NCBI GenBank assembly: GCA_002067265.1
Contig: MVQW01000062.1
Coordinates: forward strand, 1-6,181
DNA length: 6,181 nucleotides
Reading direction: 5' to 3'
From: Methanomethylovorans sp. PtaU1.Bin073
Lineage (GTDB): Archaea > Halobacteriota > Methanosarcinia > Methanosarcinales > Methanosarcinaceae
Part shown: piece by piece, positions 1 through 5,665 of the stretch
Layout: every line of letters begins with the position of its first letter
Position numbering within the stretch: position 1 is the stretch's first letter
Notes under the pieces: generated by a model
What the model saw: only the letters and a program-made list of their open reading frames with translations
The model's database searches: none
What the model was told of the DNA's origin: nothing
Program-made: the position numbers and the translations under genes

Positions 1-725
1 GCGGACGTAAATGCCACTTCGGACCTCTTTATAGGACGATCCTCTTCCAGCAATATAAGCCTGCCATCATAGCACCTAGAGTTCATTGAAACATAAAGCT
101 TTTCTCCCTGTTCCCATGCCCTTATGAAAAGAGATGTGCCCAGCATTCCCATAGACCTAAAAGAAGTCTTAAAATCCTTGTAACCCAGCCTGACGGTCTG
201 GGCGTACTTGATACCCATTGCCACTTCCATGAAGACAAAGATATACCGATACATCATCATGGCTATCTCTATGAAAGAATCCGGGAAACGTGTTGCTTTC
301 AGTACGGAGAAAAGCTCAATCATAGGAGTTGAAAGCGAGAGGAAAAAAAGGCAAGACATGCCGCTGATGGTTCTGGCAAGCACTAAGAAAGCCATGTTAA
401 GACCGCCAACGGTAACAGCAAATCTGTGGCTGAATATATCAAAACCAAAAACTTCACTGCCGGCTCCTGAAAAGAAAGCAATGATCGCAGCGCTTACCAT
501 AACAAATCCTGCAGGTGCAGCAAGAATTTTAAAGTAGAACTTTGCAGGCACCTTGCTGAAATGAATCGTTGCAATGCTCATGCAGAGGGCTATAATAAAA
601 GGTGTGACAGGAGAATTGGAAGAAACACCCATAATTATCCCGAAAGCTGTTATGGCGATTTTGAGCCAGTTGTTCTTTTCTCGCAGGGGACTGTTAAGGG
701 CGTAATCATCCAGCATTTGAGTCAT
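1..725 (-). CDS. cbiQ: Cobalt ECF transporter membrane protein CbiQ (3' truncated by window edge)
   Basis: This is the T-component of a group I energy-coupling-factor importer. It sits in the membrane and couples the ATPase CbiO to the metal-binding CbiM/CbiN. The frame is open from an ATG at 723-725 to the left edge, giving 241 residues where the family usually has about 250-270, so only a short C-terminal piece is missing. It starts MTQMLDDYALNSPLREKN, followed by several hydrophobic segments. Near residues 202-221 it has RAWEQGEKLYVSMNSRCYDG, the conserved coupling-helix block of CbiQ/EcfT; the usual Ala-Arg-Gly is Ser-Arg-Cys here. The start is preceded by AGGA at 733-736. An in-frame stop at 756-758 rules out a longer form. 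Unlike cbiM-cbiN, which overlap, it lies 186 bp after cbiN with its own TATA-like box. cbiO is expected to follow outside the window. A nickel-specific homologue is possible, but CbiN next door favours cobalt. Confidence 0.93.
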   Translation of the reverse strand, partial: MTQMLDDYALNSPLREKNNWLKIAITAFGIIMGVSSNSPVTPFIIALCMSIATIHFSKVPAKFYFKILAAPAGFVMVSAAIIAFFSGAGSEVFGFDIFSHRFAVTVGGLNMAFLVLARTISGMSCLFFLSLSTPMIELFSVLKATRFPDSFIEIAMMMYRYIFVFMEVAMGIKYAQTVRLGYKDFKTSFRSMGMLGTSLFIRAWEQGEKLYVSMNSRCYDGRLILLEEDRPIKRSEVAFTS

Positions 726-769
726 AATGTTTCCTGCTCTACCTCTTTTTTTAAATCAAGCAAATTTGT

Positions 770-778
770 TTTTATAAA
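770..778 (-). promoter_or_regulatory. Putative TATA box for cbiQ
   Basis: The minus strand reads TTTATAAAA here, followed by C. This resembles the archaeal TATA consensus. Initiation about 25 bases downstream (near 747-750) would leave a leader of about 22-25 bases before the cbiQ ATG, including AGGA at 733-736. Together with the terminator-like hairpin after cbiN it suggests cbiQ has its own promoter. The spacer is AT-rich, so a chance match is possible. Confidence 0.45.
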
Positions 779-886
779 AAAGCTCCATTCTAAGGAAGAT
801 TAAAAGTCATATTAGATAAGAGTTCCGTTTTATCATGGCAACTTTAAAGCATGAGAATTAGACTTAAGATGCCCACAAATATATTC

Positions 887-910
887 AAAAAAGGGCTTCA
901 CATGAAGCCC
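887..910 (-). terminator. Hairpin plus T6 directly after cbiN
   Basis: An 8-bp perfect inverted repeat (arms 893-900 and 903-910, GGGCTTCA/TGAAGCCC, two bases between) begins two bases after the cbiN stop codon. On the minus strand it is followed at once by six T residues (887-892). This has the form of an intrinsic terminator. Archaeal RNA polymerase mainly needs the T-run, so termination may be partial. The hairpin could instead protect the 3' end of a cbiMN transcript. A two-base loop is too tight, so the real stem would be shorter with a larger loop. Confidence 0.6.
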
Positions 911-911
911 A

Positions 912-1202
912 TTACTGCCCTGCTTTGTTCTTTCCCCTATAGTAGCCAAAGAAGTATCCTATAACTAAGGCACCGATTGCCGCCTGAAGAGCAAAGAGCA
1001 GGCTTTCGATCTCGCCGCTTGGTGGTTCAAAGGTAGGAAGCCCGGGATCCCAAGGTTCGTAATTAGGATCAATGGAAGTTATTACATTCTCTGCCTCCCC
1101 ATCTGCTCCGCCAAACTCTGCATCAGGATGTGCTGCTATTCCGTAGAAGAACTGCACTACAAAAAGAAGCACAATTGCACCTACAATATACTCCAGCTTC
1201 AT
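912..1202 (-). CDS. cbiN: Cobalt transport protein CbiN
   Basis: CbiN is the small auxiliary membrane subunit of the CbiMNQO cobalt importer; it associates with CbiM and is needed for metal loading. The 96-residue product has the family layout: a transmembrane helix near residues 5-24, an extracytoplasmic loop with the signature EFGGADGEAE (about 29-38), and a second helix near 66-88 ending in a basic tail (YYRGKNKAGQ). Its ATG overlaps the cbiM stop as ATGA, and GGGGG lies seven bases upstream within cbiM, so the two are translationally coupled. The length is normal for CbiN. Its presence, rather than a NikN- or NikL-type partner, is the main argument for cobalt over nickel as substrate. Confidence 0.96.
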   Translation of the reverse strand: MKLEYIVGAIVLLFVVQFFYGIAAHPDAEFGGADGEAENVITSIDPNYEPWDPGLPTFEPPSGEIESLLFALQAAIGALVIGYFFGYYRGKNKAGQ

Positions 1203-1906
1203 GCCATAGCCCCCTTTAGCTTGTTCACTGCATCTGATGTGAGAACCTGTAGATTTACAAGTACGTCACTCTTGACCTGAACCACATACTTCATAATAAG
1301 AGCTGTGAGCGCACCTTCCATGATAGCAAGCGGAACCTGAGTAGTGGCAAAAACCGCTCCAAAAGCAGCAAAAGAAGATAGGAAACCTGATAAAGTGAGG
1401 GCTCCACCTGTAGGGAAAGCCAAAGCAAGCTCAACAGAGGTTGTCACATAAGTCACCCAGTCAGCTATTGCTGTTGCAAGGAATATGTTTAGATAAAAGT
1501 TCATATTCATTTTTGCAGCTGCCTTATAGAAGGCATAAGCCACAAAAGGACCTACTATACCCATAGATGCTACATTAGCACCAAGTGTACTGATACCGCC
1601 GTGGGCAAGGAAGAGGGCTTGATAAATTAGAACGATCAAACCAAGCACAGAAGTTATTGCGGGGCCGAAAAGTACTGCTGCCATACCTGTACCTGTGGGA
1701 TGGGAGCAACTTCCGGTCACTGATGGAAGCTTTAATGAGGATAGTACAAAGATAAATGCACCAGCAACTGCTAGCAGAGGCACTACCTCCCGGCGTTCGC
1801 CCACGAGTTTATTCAAGCGATACATACCGAATAAAATAATGGGTATGGAGAAAACGAACCATAACTGCCACCAAGGTGATGGCAAGAAACCTTCGAATAT
1901 ATGCAT
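1199..1906 (-). CDS. cbiM: Cobalt ECF transporter substrate-binding protein CbiM
   Basis: CbiM is the metal-binding S-component of the CbiMNQO importer, a protein of about seven transmembrane helices. The product is 235 residues starting MHIFEGFLPSPWW. I chose the ATG at 1904-1906 although the frame opens nine codons earlier (1933). In this family the free N-terminal amine and His2 bind the metal, so Met-His must be the mature start. The ribosome binding site GGTGAT at 1911-1916 sits four bases upstream of this ATG. The third family hallmark, SCSHPTGTG, lies at residues 66-74, with His69 the expected ligand. Hydrophobic segments follow to the C-terminus. The stop overlaps the cbiN start. Upstream are a TATA-like box and inverted repeats suggesting regulation. 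A nickel-transporting NikM is the alternative; the adjacent cbiN argues against it. Confidence 0.96.
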   Translation of the reverse strand: MHIFEGFLPSPWWQLWFVFSIPIILFGMYRLNKLVGERREVVPLLAVAGAFIFVLSSLKLPSVTGSCSHPTGTGMAAVLFGPAITSVLGLIVLIYQALFLAHGGISTLGANVASMGIVGPFVAYAFYKAAAKMNMNFYLNIFLATAIADWVTYVTTSVELALAFPTGGALTLSGFLSSFAAFGAVFATTQVPLAIMEGALTALIMKYVVQVKSDVLVNLQVLTSDAVNKLKGAMA

Positions 1907-1955
1907 AATTATCACCTTCCTATCGTTTTCCAACTAGATAATCAAGTTAATTTGA

Positions 1956-1998
1956 GTTAGGTAAATGTGACTAACGTGTTATTATACATAAAGGTAAC
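1956..1998. promoter_or_regulatory. Two inverted GTTA/TAAC pairs, putative operator of cbiMN
   Basis: GTTAG (1956-1960) pairs with CTAAC (1971-1975) across ten bases. GTTA (1978-1981) pairs with TAAC (1995-1998) across thirteen. The pairs have spans of 20 and 21 bp and centres about 22 bp apart, roughly two helical turns. The first lies over the predicted start of transcription, the second over the TATA-like box. That placement fits repression by a dimeric regulator, for instance a metal sensor of the NikR type, but no regulator can be assigned. The arms are short and could be chance in AT-rich DNA. Confidence 0.35.
1985..1992 (-). promoter_or_regulatory. Putative TATA box for cbiMN
   Basis: The minus strand reads TTTATGTA, followed by TAATAAC, close to the methanogen TATA form TTTATATA. 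It predicts initiation near 1962-1965 and a leader of about 56 bases before the cbiM ATG. It lies inside the second GTTA/TAAC inverted pair, so a protein bound there would block TBP. Other AT-rich stretches (for example near 2043-2050) could serve instead. Confidence 0.45.
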
Positions 1999-2024
1999 GA
2001 TTCTTGTTTCAAACGATTAAAGGT
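1990..2024. repeat. Short direct repeats upstream of cbiM TATA box
   Basis: On the plus strand AACGATT occurs at 1996-2002 and 2012-2018 (16-bp period). It is flanked outside by AAAGGT at 1990-1995 and 2019-2024. Both motifs are thus duplicated around nine bases, in mirrored block order. On the transcribed side they lie just upstream of the TATA-like box, where an activator could bind. Confidence 0.4.
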
Positions 2025-2100
2025 TTAGTAGTAAAAGAGATAGATATACCCCATAACTTAATCAATATTACAGAAAGGAGCTGCACATATAACAAAGTAT

Positions 2101-2106
2101 AAAAAA
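2101..2106 (-). terminator. Oligo-T terminator after cbiE
   Basis: Six consecutive T residues on the minus strand, 21 bases after the cbiE stop codon, without an obvious stem before them. Oligo-T alone is enough for termination by archaeal RNA polymerase, so this may end the cbiDE transcript ahead of the separate cbiMN promoter. Confidence 0.4.
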
Positions 2107-2127
2107 TGATTCAAGATAAGATAGAAC

Positions 2128-2712
2128 TCAGTGCTGCACGACCAGAAGACAATACATATCAGACTCTGCAAGCGGAGGTTTTTGTACAGAACCAGATACT
2201 GCTCGTTCTTCAGGATAACCGATGTTCTCATAAAGACAGATCTTTGCCTCAACACCCATTTCACGCAACAGGTCAGCCACTTCCTGCGAACCGAAATTCT
2301 CTGCGGGCAACAGAAATATGTCCTTTCCGAGTTCGACCTCTCTTATGAGAGCCTCCCTGGCAGGTGATGGGTCACGCCCATGTGCCGTGATCATAGCAAG
2401 ATTAGACATCTCTACATGAAAACGGGCACATGATGCCTGAATTGAGGAGACACCTGTGATCACCCTGTCGTTTTCACCAGCGAACTTCCCAAGCCCAGAG
2501 AACATAGGATCACCTGTAGAGAGCACTACAGCATCTGCTGGTAGCAGATGAAGCTCCCGGTAGTTCTTGATGATATGAGTTTCACAATTGGTGAAATCCT
2601 TTACAAGCTCGATGGACCTTCCTGAACCATAAATCACAGGAGCATTACGTATGGCTTCAATAGCCTCCTGAGTAAGCATATTAGGACCAACGCCCACGCC
2701 TACAATAATCAT
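2128..2712 (-). CDS. cbiE: Cobalt-precorrin-7 (C5)-methyltransferase CbiE
   Basis: CbiE is a cytoplasmic enzyme that transfers a methyl group from S-adenosylmethionine to C5 of the corrin ring in anaerobic cobalamin synthesis. The 194-residue product matches the usual length of about 200. It has the tetrapyrrole-methylase glycine-rich start [14 protein letters not shown] (residues 1-14), the [10 protein letters not shown] block (about 64-73) and [10 protein letters not shown] further on, in family order. The ATG overlaps the cbiD stop as ATGA, with GGGG a few bases upstream. CbiT, which does the partner C15 methylation/decarboxylation and is fused to CbiE in the CobL type, is neither fused nor next to it; it must be encoded elsewhere. 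An oligo-T run follows the stop. Confidence 0.94.
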   Translation of the reverse strand: MIIVGVGVGPNMLTQEAIEAIRNAPVIYGSGRSIELVKDFTNCETHIIKNYRELHLLPADAVVLSTGDPMFSGLGKFAGENDRVITGVSSIQASCARFHVEMSNLAMITAHGRDPSPAREALIREVELGKDIFLLPAENFGSQEVADLLREMGVEAKICLYENIGYPEERAVSGSVQKPPLAESDMYCLLVVQH

Positions 2713-3725
2713 GCCTTTTCCCCACTGTCCATGAGCACTGTACCATCTCTATCTACAACCACGACCCTTGCACCATTGGCTTTTTCCACTGCCATATCAA
2801 AAGCCTTCTTAAGCCTCTCGTTACCCGGGTCCAGTTCCAGCATTTCGACCACAGTGGCATAACCGCTGCCTTCGAGCATATTAGGGTTCCCCCACTTGAG
2901 GACAAGGCCAGGAAGCCCACAAATAATAACATCACCCTTAGCTGCAGCTACAGCTTCTGATATACGGCTGCCTGCAAGTACAACAGTATATCCAGGGAAT
3001 AGCATGGTGGAATAACGTATGCCAATCCTTCCGGTGGTAAGCACTACCTTATCGGCGCTGCGTATAAGATCCTCTTTCATCTCACCCAGATGATCGTTCC
3101 AGGGTTCCACAAAGCCAGTAGTACCTAGTATGGATATGCCACCTTCAACACCAATACGGCTGTTCAGTGTCTGTTTGGCGACCTCTGCACCGCGAGGCAA
3201 GGATAAAGTGACCTCAGCACCCTCAAGACCAAGTTCTTCCACAGCTTCAGTAATAGCTGCCTTTATCTGTTGCATGGGTTTAGGATTGATGGCTGGATAA
3301 CCTTTCTTTGATTCCAGACCATCCCTTGTAACGATACCGATGCCCTCGCCGACCATAATAAAAATTCCATCGGCCTCTCTGGCATCTGCCACGAACTCAA
3401 GGCCACGAGTGATATCGGATTCATGATCATTATATATCTTCACAGCAACTGCATGACCATTAACAGCATGCACATCCATCTCAGCCCGCAACCCTACAGG
3501 TGTAGGCACAGATACATGTGAGACAGGCTTGCGTAGTGAAAGTACTGCCGCCTTGGCTGCAGCTGTTGCTGTTGTCCCGGTGGTGTAGCCCCTCTTTAGC
3601 ACAGAACCATCGCTTAAGAGGACAAGTCTTCCATTTTCAATACCTTTTATTAGCTCGTCCCTGGGTACTTTGGAACGTGCAACCCACTCGTCTGGGATCT
3701 TGGATTTATTCACCGGGTCTATCAT
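2709..3725 (-). CDS. cbiD: Cobalt-precorrin-5B (C1)-methyltransferase CbiD
   Basis: CbiD methylates C1 of the contracted corrin ring in the anaerobic pathway, using S-adenosylmethionine; it has its own fold, unrelated to the other corrin methylases. The 338-residue product is at or slightly below usual length and carries the family hallmarks in order: [10 protein letters not shown] at residues 45-54, a YPAINPKP block at 143-150, [12 protein letters not shown] at 175-186, and [19 protein letters not shown] at 190-208. The ATG at 3723-3725 is the first usable start and lies 41 bp after the mutL stop. A TATA-like box at 3750-3757 predicts a transcript starting only a few bases before the ATG. 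It is followed by cbiE with an ATGA overlap, so the two are probably co-translated. Confidence 0.96.
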   Translation of the reverse strand: MIDPVNKSKIPDEWVARSKVPRDELIKGIENGRLVLLSDGSVLKRGYTTGTTATAAAKAAVLSLRKPVSHVSVPTPVGLRAEMDVHAVNGHAVAVKIYNDHESDITRGLEFVADAREADGIFIMVGEGIGIVTRDGLESKKGYPAINPKPMQQIKAAITEAVEELGLEGAEVTLSLPRGAEVAKQTLNSRIGVEGGISILGTTGFVEPWNDHLGEMKEDLIRSADKVVLTTGRIGIRYSTMLFPGYTVVLAGSRISEAVAAAKGDVIICGLPGLVLKWGNPNMLEGSGYATVVEMLELDPGNERLKKAFDMAVEKANGARVVVVDRDGTVLMDSGEKA

Positions 3726-3749
3726 TGAAAACTCAATTGTGGTACAAAG

Positions 3750-3757
3750 TTATAAAA
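3750..3757 (-). promoter_or_regulatory. Putative TATA box for cbiDE
   Basis: The minus strand reads TTTTATAA in the 41-bp gap between mutL and cbiD. Initiation about 25 bases downstream falls near 3727-3730, within a few bases of the cbiD ATG. The transcript would be nearly leaderless, which fits the absence of a clear ribosome binding site there. If correct, cbiDE is not merely the tail of a mutS-mutL operon. Confidence 0.5.
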
Positions 3758-3766
3758 GTAGCGAAT

Positions 3767-4663
3767 TCATCCTGTTCTTTTAAACATGCGATCCAGCTCT
3801 TCTCTTGTGAAAGATATCATTGTCGGACGGCCATGGGGACATGTATATGGATTCTTGCATTTCTTAAGCTGGCGGATGAGATCGGCCATCTGATCCTTAT
3901 TGCACACTGCACCTGCCTTTATAGCAGCCCGGCAAGCCATGGTACTGAAAACATGATCATATATCTCCGTATCATCCTTGATCCTGCCAACAGAGAGCAG
4001 ATCAGATACAATGTCATGTATCACATCGGGACTTTCCATCCTGCCGAATATCGTAGGCACTGTAGTAACTACATAGGTACTTGGACCAAACTCGGAAATA
4101 CTGAACCCCACCTCTTCCAGAAAAGGAATGAATTCCTCCAGGATTATCTTCTCCTTAGGATTAAGCTCAAGTGTCACAGGATTCAGAAGCTCTTGCCATC
4201 CCATATCCTTGGAGTCCAGCACCCGTTCATACATGACACGCTCATGTGCAGCATGCTGATCTATCAGCAGCAGTTTATTTTCCACCTCTGCAACGATGTA
4301 TAAGTCCTCAAATTGGCCCATTACTTTCACATCATCTGCAACGAAAGCACTTTCTTCTTCACGAGGAGATGCTTCCAGCCTGGACTGAAGGCGTGAGCTT
4401 GCTTTGAGCCGTCTTTCAGTATCCTTTGCGGGAGGATGATAAGAAGCAGGCTCTTCAAGAAGTTGAGATGACGCCTGTATCTGCACCTTATTTTGGAACT
4501 TAGTTCCGTCCTCATCTTTCTCTTCGTACAACACCTTCTGAACAGGAGCAGGCTTATCCTTTACTTTAATTTCAGGAACAAGATGTGTTGAACGTAAGGC
4601 TGAGTCTACAGCAGAGGCAACAGCATCAATAGTCACATACACTTTCTTAATACTGTTTCTCAC
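3767..4663 (-). CDS. mutL: MutL C-terminal fragment (linker and endonuclease/dimerisation domain)
   Basis: This is an open frame of 298 codons from a GTG that overlaps the stop of the upstream half (GTGA). Residues 1-12 come from the inserted 36 bp and are not MutL-like; homology begins at DAVASAVDSA (13-22). Residues about 23-110 form the charged, proline-containing linker. The endonuclease motif DQHAAHERVMYE (135-146) matches the DQHA(X)2E(X)4E metal-binding signature of nicking MutL proteins. ACRAAIKAG and CPHGRP towards the end complete the metal site. Such MutL nicks the error-containing strand in organisms without MutH. No ribosome binding site precedes the GTG, so translation would depend on reinitiation, and a functional product is doubtful. 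It could pair with the upstream half as a two-piece MutL, but that is speculative. Confidence 0.8.
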   Translation of the reverse strand: MRNSIKKVYVTIDAVASAVDSALRSTHLVPEIKVKDKPAPVQKVLYEEKDEDGTKFQNKVQIQASSQLLEEPASYHPPAKDTERRLKASSRLQSRLEASPREEESAFVADDVKVMGQFEDLYIVAEVENKLLLIDQHAAHERVMYERVLDSKDMGWQELLNPVTLELNPKEKIILEEFIPFLEEVGFSISEFGPSTYVVTTVPTIFGRMESPDVIHDIVSDLLSVGRIKDDTEIYDHVFSTMACRAAIKAGAVCNKDQMADLIRQLKKCKNPYTCPHGRPTMISFTREELDRMFKRTG

Positions 4664-4692
4664 GCTGAGTCTACAGCAGAGGCAACAGCATC
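4599..4692 (-). repeat. 29-bp direct repeat enclosing 36-bp insert in mutL
   Basis: The 29-bp unit at 4664-4692 is repeated without mismatch at 4599-4627. The flanking bases differ on both sides, so 29 bp is the exact length. The unit is native mutL sequence (DAVASAVDSA) with 16 G/C of 29. The 36 bp between (4628-4663) have 11 G/C, have no copy elsewhere in the window that I can see, and do not extend the MutL reading. The net addition is 65 bp and shifts the frame. The structure is that of a target-site duplication of 29 bp around a 36-bp insert. Confidence 0.97.
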
Positions 4693-5664
4693 CATGATCT
4701 CTTTCTCATGGCTAAGCCTCACTTCTGTTTTACGCGGATGTACGTTCACATCCATTATTCTGGGGTCGATCTCAAGATTCAGGAAAGCTGCAGGATACCT
4801 GCCCTTGGGAAGAAGAGTGTAATATCCAAGCCTGATGGCATTGCTTATAGCTTTTGAGGAGATGCTGCGCCCGTTGATATAGAAGGACTGCAGATCAGAA
4901 CCGCTGCGACTGAGTTCAGGTTTGGAGATATATCCCGAGATTTTTACAAGATCATTTTCCCATACAACAGGCATCAGAGATCTGGCAACCTCTGCACCGT
5001 GGATGTGTACAATGTTATCAAACATATTATTGGTGGCAGGAGAACGTAAAACAACCTTGCCTTCGTTCAGGAGAGTAAAAGATATATTCGGATGGGCTAT
5101 GGCATAGTTAGTAAGGACTTCAGTGATATGTGCCAGCTCGGTACGGCTGCTCTTCAAGTACTTTCTCCGGGCAGGCGTACTGTGAAACAGATCAGCCACA
5201 TCCACAGTGGTACCCACCGGAGCGCCTACTTCGGTGAGGGACTCTACACCATCACTGCCTGCTGTCACCTTTGTGCCTGCTACATCCCGGCTCCTGCGGG
5301 TGATGAGGGTAACTTTTGCAACAGCAGCCATTGAGGAAAGAGCCTCGCCTCTGAATCCCAGTGTACGGACAGTTTCCAGATCATCGATGCTGGAAAGCTT
5401 GCTAGTAGCATGTTTCTTGAAAGCCATAGAGGCGTCCGCATGGCTCATACCACAACCGTTGTCCCTGATGGATATTCTCTTGACACCAGAGCCTTCTATT
5501 TCCACTTTTATCTCGGTTGCTCCTGCATCGATGGAATTGTCAAGCAGTTCCTTCACTGCCGAAGCTGGCCTCTCTATAACTTCACCGGCAGCGATCTTGC
5601 TGATAGTAGCCTCATCCAGCAAGTGTATCCTGTTGCTATCCACATCACATGCATCATCGACCAT
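4660..5664 (-). CDS. mutL: MutL N-terminal fragment (ATPase and transducer domain)
   Basis: This frame codes for 334 residues with the complete GHKL ATPase of MutL: KELLDNSIDAGA with the catalytic Glu39 and Mg-binding Asn43, DNGCGM (68-73) and TLGFRGEAL (101-109). These are followed by the transducer domain with HSTPARRKYLKS and the closing VNVHPRKTEVRLS. It stops at TGA just past the first copy of the 29-bp duplication. I start it at the ATG at 5662-5664, one base after the mutS stop, because GGGG lies about six bases upstream. An ATG six codons earlier (5680-5682), overlapping mutS, has no ribosome binding site. The N-terminal domain alone could bind ATP and perhaps MutS, but lacks the dimerisation and nicking part and might be dominant-negative. 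Confidence 0.85.
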   Translation of the reverse strand: MVDDACDVDSNRIHLLDEATISKIAAGEVIERPASAVKELLDNSIDAGATEIKVEIEGSGVKRISIRDNGCGMSHADASMAFKKHATSKLSSIDDLETVRTLGFRGEALSSMAAVAKVTLITRRSRDVAGTKVTAGSDGVESLTEVGAPVGTTVDVADLFHSTPARRKYLKSSRTELAHITEVLTNYAIAHPNISFTLLNEGKVVLRSPATNNMFDNIVHIHGAEVARSLMPVVWENDLVKISGYISKPELSRSGSDLQSFYINGRSISSKAISNAIRLGYYTLLPKGRYPAAFLNLEIDPRIMDVNVHPRKTEVRLSHEKEIMDAVASAVDSA

Positions 5665-5665
5665 A

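Larger units (their letters stand above)
726..911. other. AT-rich cbiN-cbiQ intergenic spacer
   Basis: No gene is visible on either strand in this 186-bp spacer. In transcription order it holds the hairpin with T-run after cbiN, about 105 bp of featureless AT-rich sequence, then the TATA-like box and ribosome binding site of cbiQ. cbiM, cbiN and cbiQ are usually tightly packed, so the gap is unusual for the family. Confidence 0.7.
1907..2127. promoter_or_regulatory. cbiE-cbiM intergenic region with cbiM control elements
   Basis: No gene is visible in these 221 bp. In transcription order the region holds an oligo-T run after cbiE (2101-2106), a featureless stretch, short direct repeats (1990-2024), a TATA-like box (1985-1992), two inverted GTTA/TAAC pairs (1956-1975 and 1978-1998), and the cbiM ribosome binding site (GGTGAT, 1911-1916). 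I looked for a cobalamin riboswitch and did not find a recognisable B12-box. Confidence 0.6.
3767..5664 (-). pseudogene. mutL: DNA mismatch repair gene mutL, frame broken by a 65-bp insertion
   Basis: The whole locus encodes all parts of an endonuclease-type MutL in order: GHKL ATPase, transducer domain, charged linker, C-terminal dimerisation/endonuclease domain. The frame is interrupted at 4599-4692 by an exact 29-bp duplication enclosing 36 bp. The extra 65 bp is not a multiple of three. Collapsing the duplication joins ...DAVASAVDSA to LRSTHLVPEI without a gap and gives about 610 residues, close to ordinary MutL. Both halves are otherwise free of stops and keep their catalytic residues, so the break is recent, revertible, or an assembly error. 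mutS lies one base upstream, as in a mutSL operon. As written, no full-length MutL can be made without frameshifting, and mismatch repair is predicted to be impaired. Confidence 0.85.

Noticed and set aside
208..803. Plus-strand open frames opposite cbiQ and in the spacer beyond it
   Set aside because: They lie opposite a clear CbiQ reading with its conserved coupling motif; they are shadows without ribosome binding sites or recognisable features.
1907..2127. Cobalamin riboswitch upstream of cbiM
   Set aside because: No B12-box-like conserved sequence or extended stem structure could be found in the 221 bp.
2131..2139. GTGC-T-GCAC palindrome at the end of cbiE
   Set aside because: It lies within the coding sequence, is only 4 bp per arm, and is not adjacent to the T-run, so it is not convincing as a terminator stem.
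3518..4303. Plus-strand open frame of 261 codons spanning the cbiD start, the intergenic gap and the end of mutL
   Set aside because: It is antisense to two well-supported genes and its translation shows no recognisable family features.
4599..4692. Ordinary CRISPR array
   Set aside because: Only two repeats with one spacer, inside a protein gene, and the repeat is native mutL sequence. It is treated as a possible off-target integration, not an array.
4599..4692. Insertion sequence or miniature transposon scar
   Set aside because: The 36-bp insert is too short to be an element, has no terminal inverted repeats that I can see, and a 29-bp target duplication is longer than known transposases make.
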